52,865 nucleotides of DNA, taken from assembly GCA_036491755.1 (NCBI GenBank), contig DASXBJ010000058.1, positions 1 to 52,865 on the forward strand, read 5' to 3'. This document shows, piece by piece, positions 48,617 to 52,865 of the stretch. Below the pieces are notes generated by a model that had not been told where the DNA came from, ran no database searches, and was given only the letters and a program-made list of their open reading frames with translations. Every line of letters begins with the position of its first letter. Position 1 is the stretch's first letter. Origin of the DNA: DASXBJ01 sp036491755. GTDB taxonomy: Bacteria > Chloroflexota > Dormibacteria > Dormibacterales > Dormibacteraceae. A program made the position numbers and the translations under genes.

Positions 48617-50246
48617 CGGACGCGTAGGTGGAATCCATTCCCCTGTAGCTGAGCCCGCGCGCCCCGAGGGTGCGCGCCTGCGTGTATGGGGTGTCGGATG
48701 CGTAGTGGACGATGCCGAGGTCGAAGTTGACCTGGGCCATGTTCACGCTCTCGTTGAGGGGGTAGCGATCGGGCTGCACGATCTCGTAGCACGCGTCGAG
48801 GTAAGGCCCCGCCTCCATCTCGACCACCGTGTATCGACCCTGGTAGTAGAAGTCGAGATAGTCGCGATTCTGCAGGAAGGTGCCCCTCACGGCGACCGCG
48901 CGCTGGTTGTCGAGTGCCGAGCCGTACACGAGGTTGGGTTGCACGTCCGCGGCGGTGAAGCAGTTGTCGAGCCAGTACGTGTTCCCGGAATGCTCGTTGT
49001 GCACAACGTTCGGGATCATCACGTCGCCCACGTCGGCGTTGAGGGTGGCGGCCTTGCCGAGGATGTACACGCCGGCCACCCACGATGCCTGCTCGGCGAC
49101 CTGGCGAAGGATGTGGTACGCGGCTTCGCCGAGCGGGTAGTCGACGTTGACCACGCAGGCGCTCGACTCGCGCAGCTTCTGCTCATCCACTGCCCCGACC
49201 CGCGGATCGATCGCTGTCGGGTCGAGCTTGGAGAGCATGAAAACCTGCGCGGCGGAGTCCACGCCGGTTCCCCTCGCCGCGATGTGGCGCACGCCGTTGG
49301 CCGCCTCCATCTCGGCGCGGCTCGCGCGCAAGCGTTCCCGCTCGGGGTGCGCGTCGAAAACCTGCCGCGCGCCGTAGTAGAGCCAGTTGTGGCGCGAGGC
49401 GCGGCTATGCCCGGCCTCGAGCTTCCGACGCTCGGTGTCGAGGTCGGGATTGTTGCGACCGATCCAGTCGACGATCTCCGACTCGAACTGCCTGGCGACC
49501 CCTGTGAGGACGTTGACAAGGCTGTGCGAGTTGGACGAAACGAAGTAGATCGGCGCGTCGCGGGCGCCCATGTCCGCCATCGCTGCCGCGATCGGTTGCC
49601 ACCAGCGGCTGGCGTTGCGATCGTATCCAAGGTGGCTGCCTCCGATCAGGCGCAGCACCATGCGGCACTCTTCGCGCTTGATCGCCGCCAGGGTCGCGTC
49701 GAACCCGTCGCCCCACGCATCTCGCAGCCGTCGCCAGTCGTCCTCGCTTGCCCCGGCAGCCTGACGCGCCTCCTGGTCTGAGAGCCCCACGTCCTGCAGG
49801 GCTCGATGAAGCTTGTTCCACTCGATCTGGTACGCGACCAGCGTCGGCACCAGGTCGTCGATGTCGGATACGGATGCGATCAACACCGCGAGCATGTTCT
49901 TGCCGTCGTGGTACCAGCGGCGGCGGCGGGCGGGGGCCTTGACCGCCTGCCAGCTCAGGATCTCGGAGTGAAGCAGAACCCGGAAACCCTGCGGGCTCTG
50001 GCCCATCACCACGTGCCGGCAGCGAGAGATCGCCTCAGGCAGGCGTCGCACCGCGTAAAGGAGTGCGCCCATGTCGACCTGGGGCTGGGCCGCGAGCGGA
50101 TGCAACACCGAACCCATGCCGATGTGGGCGTGAACAAGCGACTCGACCTTGATGTCGCCCGAGCTCTGCAGCATCGTCGTGTAGGTGCGCACGTAGAGCT
50201 CGACGGCGTGCTTGCCGGACCATCCCGAGGCGGGCGGGGATTCCAT
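48552..50246 (-). CDS. 564-aa protein with nucleoside-phosphorylase-like C-terminus
   Basis: Not assigned to a named family. The N-terminal 120 residues are conserved-looking (KHAVELYVRTYTTMLQSSG, VVMGQSPQGFRVLL, WYHDGKNMLAVLIASVSDIDDLVP). A middle part is helical (to about 330). The C-terminal 230 residues resemble the purine/uridine phosphorylase fold: ACVVNVDYPLGEAAYHIL, GVYILGKAATLNADVGDVMIPN, and YTVVEMEAGPYLDACYE, the last like the MExG substrate loop. Whether it cleaves nucleosides is unproven. It starts at ATG 50246, 6 nt after TATATT, with no ribosome site. No signal peptide. Confidence 0.65.
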   Translation of the reverse strand: MESPPASGWSGKHAVELYVRTYTTMLQSSGDIKVESLVHAHIGMGSVLHPLAAQPQVDMGALLYAVRRLPEAISRCRHVVMGQSPQGFRVLLHSEILSWQAVKAPARRRRWYHDGKNMLAVLIASVSDIDDLVPTLVAYQIEWNKLHRALQDVGLSDQEARQAAGASEDDWRRLRDAWGDGFDATLAAIKREECRMVLRLIGGSHLGYDRNASRWWQPIAAAMADMGARDAPIYFVSSNSHSLVNVLTGVARQFESEIVDWIGRNNPDLDTERRKLEAGHSRASRHNWLYYGARQVFDAHPERERLRASRAEMEAANGVRHIAARGTGVDSAAQVFMLSKLDPTAIDPRVGAVDEQKLRESSACVVNVDYPLGEAAYHILRQVAEQASWVAGVYILGKAATLNADVGDVMIPNVVHNEHSGNTYWLDNCFTAADVQPNLVYGSALDNQRAVAVRGTFLQNRDYLDFYYQGRYTVVEMEAGPYLDACYEIVQPDRYPLNESVNMAQVNFDLGIVHYASDTPYTQARTLGARGLSYRGMDSTYASAIAVARRILQREEALLAQPQS

Positions 50247-50252
50247 GTCGCG

Positions 50253-50258
50253 AATATA
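50253..50258 (-). promoter_or_regulatory. Predicted -10 box, 564-aa gene (leaderless)
   Basis: TATATT on the minus strand, then CGCGAC and ATG: the clearest case of the TANNNT-6-start pattern in this window. Confidence 0.55.
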
Positions 50259-50341
50259 GACCGCTCGACCGGGCGCCTTACAGAACCTTGACGTTCGGCG
50301 TAAGAACCGCGAATTCCGGCCGTTGTGTAATTAGAGGCGTG

Positions 50342-51094
50342 ATGAAACCACTGTCGAGCTTCCGCTACATCCGAATTGCCGGTTTTGCCCTGGGCGCTGT
50401 CGCCGTGGCGGGCGCCGCGGTGCTGGTGACGGCATCGGCCTCCGGACTCACAGTCGGGTTGCGGCCGGCCGCCTCCAACCAGGCCGCCGCCGCGGTCACA
50501 GCCGCGAACGTCAGCCAGACCGCCGGCGCATCCGCGGTGTGCACCGACTTCGTCTCCCACCTCTCGAGCGACCTGGGCAAGAGCCAGAGCCAGGTGAACG
50601 CCGCGATCCAGAAGGCGATCGGGGAGACGCTGGCCGATCAGGTCAAGAACAAGCAGCTGACCCAGGCTCAGGCGGATGCAATCAAGCAGAAGCTGGCCGC
50701 CCAGCCGCTGTGCAGCCTCGCGGCGGGACTGGGCAAGAAGCCGGGCCCTGCCGCGGGCGCCCAGGCCGGTGCCTACATGCAACAGCTCCTGACCGCCGCG
50801 GCCTCAGCGCTCGGGATCACCGGCCCGCAGCTGCGGAGTGACCTGGCGAGCGGCATGTCCCTGTCCCAGATCGCCGCTGCCCAGACCCCCCCGGTGACCG
50901 AGGCCCAGTTCCGAACCAAGCTGATCGCTCAGATCAAGCCGCTGCTGGACAAGGCCGTGACGAACAAGAAGCTGACCACCGCGCAGGAGCAGACGATCCT
51001 GCAGCGCCTGCAGACCGGCCCGATCCCGTTCTGGACCACCCCGATCCACAAGCCGAAGACCGCAGCGCCGGCATCCCCCGCGACCGTCAGCTAA
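50342..51094 (+). CDS. Secreted hypothetical protein with helical repeats
   Basis: 250 aa. Signal peptide or anchor at about 10-35 (IAGFALGAVAVAGAAVLVTA). The mature part is helical and Gln/Ala/Leu-rich, with two similar blocks: CTDFVSHLSSDLGKSQSQVNAAIQKAIGETLADQ...KNKQLTQAQADAIKQKL, and ALGITGPQLRSDLASGMSLSQIA...TNKKLTTAQEQTILQRL. The (K)xLTxxQxxxIxxxL ending of each is like the DUF2680-type secreted repeat. Function unknown. ATG 50342 follows GAGGCGTG; a 4-bp convergent overlap links it to the next small gene. Confidence 0.7.
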   Translation: MKPLSSFRYIRIAGFALGAVAVAGAAVLVTASASGLTVGLRPAASNQAAAAVTAANVSQTAGASAVCTDFVSHLSSDLGKSQSQVNAAIQKAIGETLADQVKNKQLTQAQADAIKQKLAAQPLCSLAAGLGKKPGPAAGAQAGAYMQQLLTAAASALGITGPQLRSDLASGMSLSQIAAAQTPPVTEAQFRTKLIAQIKPLLDKAVTNKKLTTAQEQTILQRLQTGPIPFWTTPIHKPKTAAPASPATVS

Positions 51095-51258
51095 GCGCTT
51101 GGCGGCCGCTTCTCCACAGCGGTCGCGATCCGCTCCAACGCTCGCGCGCCTCTGACCAGCGACCAGACCGCCACCACGATGGCAACGATGATCCCGATCG
51201 CAAAGGCGAGGTAAAGGAACCCGAAGAGAAAGAAGATGCCACCCCCGACCACGTTCAT
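51091..51258 (-). CDS. 55-aa single-span membrane protein
   Basis: ATG 51258 to TAG 51091. Residues 7-35 are strongly hydrophobic (GIFFLFGFLYLAFAIGIIVA is the core), followed by WSLVRGARALERIATAVEKRPP, a basic amphipathic tail. GC-rich third positions support coding. Its stop overlaps the convergent gene's stop by 3 nt. A CATACT box lies 6 nt before ATG. Function unknown. Confidence 0.55.
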   Translation of the reverse strand: MNVVGGGIFFLFGFLYLAFAIGIIVAIVVAVWSLVRGARALERIATAVEKRPPSA

Positions 51259-51299
51259 ACGAGGAGTATGGGCCCGCTCGGGCCCGCCAAGGGATGGGG

Positions 51300-52865
51300 C
51301 TAGCAGAGAACTGCGACGATGGTTCCAGTTCCCGCGCGGCCGGGGTAGTTGGCGTAGCCCGGCGCAACCTGGACGATGACGATGTGAAGCGTGTCTCCAT
51401 TCAGGATCGCACCGGATCGGGTGACCTGGCTGGACACGATGACCGCGATGTAGGCCGGCAGCGACGCGGGGGGACCTCCACTGGTTCCCGGTTCGCCGTT
51501 CCAGCCTTCACCGCACACCGGAAGAGCAGTCGAATTCTCGAAGCCGAGGAAGTCACTGGGCGGGGTTCCACCGCTCAAGGGGTTTGCCTTCTTCCAATTC
51601 GCGCCCCAGAAGGTCACGCTGCCGCCGGCATCCGTGGCGCGATCTCCAATTACGAACGAGCCACCCGCAACGTATGCGAACACGATGACGGTCGCGTTGG
51701 CGGAGGCTGCAGCGTAGAAGCCGTCGCTGCCGAAAGTGATGCTTAAGGGTGTCGGTCCAAGCGCCTGCGCGACGGCGATGCTGCAGGCCGCGACCCCTGA
51801 TTGGTCGGTTGTGGCACTGCAGGTCTGGGCTGCACCGCCGCTCCCCAGAGTGAATACCAGTGTGCGGCCGGAGATGGGCGTCGTTGCATCTTCAACCAGG
51901 GCGGCCGAGAAGGTCTGTGGTTTGCCAGCAGCCACGGCCTGCGGACCGGTGTAAGTCAGGCTCGCCTCCTCAACGGTCACGATGAACTGAGCGGAAGTCG
52001 ATGCGGCCGCTACCAGGTCGGTCTGCGAGGACGCGGCCGATACTGTGTACGAGCCGGATGGGAGCGTGATCGTGAGGAGGCACGACGCGAGGCCGCTGGC
52101 GTCAGTGGTCGCGGCGCACCCCTGGTTTCCGCCGCTGCCTGCGATCGTTAGGTTCACCTGCGTTCCCGGAATTGGATGGCCCGTCAGGCTGCTCGTCAAC
52201 GTGGCCGCGATAAGGGCAGGGTCGTTGAAGTCACCGGACGTCGCGCCGGAATAAGTCAGAGTGGCAGGCTCGCGGACAAGAACGGTGGAGGCGGTGAACC
52301 CCTGGGCACCGGCATCGTCGGTGACCGTCAGGCGGACCGAGTACGTACCCGGCTTGGTGAAGGTGTGCGAGGTGGTCACTCCGGTCGCGATCGAGCCGTC
52401 GCCGAAGTCCCACGAATATCCGATCAGAGTTCCCGTGACACCAGAAGAACCATTGGCGTCGAAGGTGATGGATAGCGGTGCCGTCCCGCTCGCGGCGGAT
52501 TGGGAGAAGCTCGCGATCGGCGGCACATTGACGTGGGGGAGTTGCGTCGTGTTGAGCCGAACGATCTCGCCGTCAGCCGACACGTTTGCGCCCAGCATGT
52601 TGACCGTCCAGGTGCCCGGTTCCGGATTGCTGACGGTGAAGACCTCGTACGTGGGGCCGAGCAAGTGGTAGACGTCCGCTGACGACGTCGTGCGAGTGAC
52701 GGTGCGTCCGGAGGGTGAAGTGAGGCTCATGGCGACATCACTTCCGGGCCAGGTGGTCGAGAATGTCGCCTGGCCCATGCCGTTCGCCACGTTCACCGTC
52801 GTGGTCACGGTCTGGTTGAAGCCGACAAGGAACTTCGATCCGGGTGCCCCGGCGTCGATCTGCGC
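51300..52865 (-). CDS. Secreted PKD/Ig-like multidomain protein (5' end outside window)
   Basis: At least 521 codons, open to the right edge; the stop is at 51300. From the edge: a beta-sandwich of the type that follows vWA or protease domains (VNVANGMGQATFSTTWPGSDV to VSNPEPGTWTVNMLGANV), then a PKD domain (PIASFSQSAASGTAPLSITF, GYSWDFGDGS, SHTFTKPGTYSVRLTVTDDAG), then two bacterial Ig-like domains with a Cys pair each (GNQGCAATTDASGLASCLL and AQTCSATTDQSGVAACSI), then a roughly 110-residue C-terminal domain with GGSFVIGDR, VTFWGANWKKANPLSGG and a terminal Cys. Extracellular adhesion or matrix role is likely; the catalytic or anchoring part, if any, lies outside. Confidence 0.82.
   Translation of the reverse strand, partial: AQIDAGAPGSKFLVGFNQTVTTTVNVANGMGQATFSTTWPGSDVAMSLTSPSGRTVTRTTSSADVYHLLGPTYEVFTVSNPEPGTWTVNMLGANVSADGEIVRLNTTQLPHVNVPPIASFSQSAASGTAPLSITFDANGSSGVTGTLIGYSWDFGDGSIATGVTTSHTFTKPGTYSVRLTVTDDAGAQGFTASTVLVREPATLTYSGATSGDFNDPALIAATLTSSLTGHPIPGTQVNLTIAGSGGNQGCAATTDASGLASCLLTITLPSGSYTVSAASSQTDLVAAASTSAQFIVTVEEASLTYTGPQAVAAGKPQTFSAALVEDATTPISGRTLVFTLGSGGAAQTCSATTDQSGVAACSIAVAQALGPTPLSITFGSDGFYAAASANATVIVFAYVAGGSFVIGDRATDAGGSVTFWGANWKKANPLSGGTPPSDFLGFENSTALPVCGEGWNGEPGTSGGPPASLPAYIAVIVSSQVTRSGAILNGDTLHIVIVQVAPGYANYPGRAGTGTIVAVLC

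Noticed and set aside
1..52865. rRNA, tRNA, insertion sequences, integrases or prophage genes
   Set aside because: None recognised by reading; composition is uniform and no transposase or integrase motif was seen. A tRNAscan or ISfinder-type search would be needed for certainty.

Overview
The window is a high-GC bacterial chromosome segment with dense coding and strongly GC-biased third codon positions. It looks like a Dormibacterota, Chloroflexota or deep Actinomycetota-type organism (inference). Supporting signs are ECF sigma and NarL-type regulators, Sec-exported lipoproteins and Pro/Ser-rich secreted proteins, a sortase-type LANTG surface protein, two class A penicillin-binding proteins, a Rv2525c-like (DUF1906) exported protein, frequent TTG/GTG starts, and several genes that look leaderless (a TANNNT box 6-9 nt before the start codon). 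No rRNA, tRNA, CRISPR array or insertion sequence was recognised, and nothing suggests a recent mobile element.

Layout. 1-2759 (minus): a sensor kinase followed by the N-terminal poly-HAMP part of a giant kinase that runs off the left edge. 2969-4672 (minus): a LANTG-anchored repeat protein with a textbook terminator. 4799-10738 (plus): a phosphotransferase-like protein, a CAP-domain protein, a class A PBP and a GT20 trehalose-phosphate-synthase-like enzyme. 10814-15336 (minus): a YggT protein, an Ig-like plus DUF1906 secreted protein, a winged-helix-like protein and a small membrane protein. 15493-18882 (plus): a membrane protein, a second PBP and two small ORFs. 19193-22314: an ECF sigma factor, a GGDEF diguanylate cyclase, and a response regulator with a short ORF coupled upstream. 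22454-25501 (plus): two doubtful small ORFs, a branched-chain aminotransferase and an FAD reductase.

25990-33630 (minus) is a tightly coupled six-gene unit. In transcription order it encodes a nucleotidyltransferase, a GT2/GT-C fusion glycosyltransferase, a B12-type radical SAM protein, a beta-propeller lipoprotein, a DoxX protein and a small secreted protein. It is the best candidate here for an undescribed envelope-modifying system. 33719-39302 holds PruA, an enoyl-CoA hydratase, a GT87-like mannosyltransferase, a GNAT protein and an aromatic-amino-acid-decarboxylase-type enzyme.

39272-45153 (minus) is a second tightly coupled unit: an unusual CDF transporter, a GNAT protein, a lipoprotein sedolisin protease, a PrsW-like membrane protein lacking the catalytic residues, and a zinc-ribbon membrane protein. 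45282-52865 holds fumarase, a Ppx/GppA phosphatase, a canonical zinc CDF, a 564-aa protein with a nucleoside-phosphorylase-like C-terminus, a small secreted protein, a 55-aa membrane protein, and a PKD/Ig-like secreted protein cut by the right edge.
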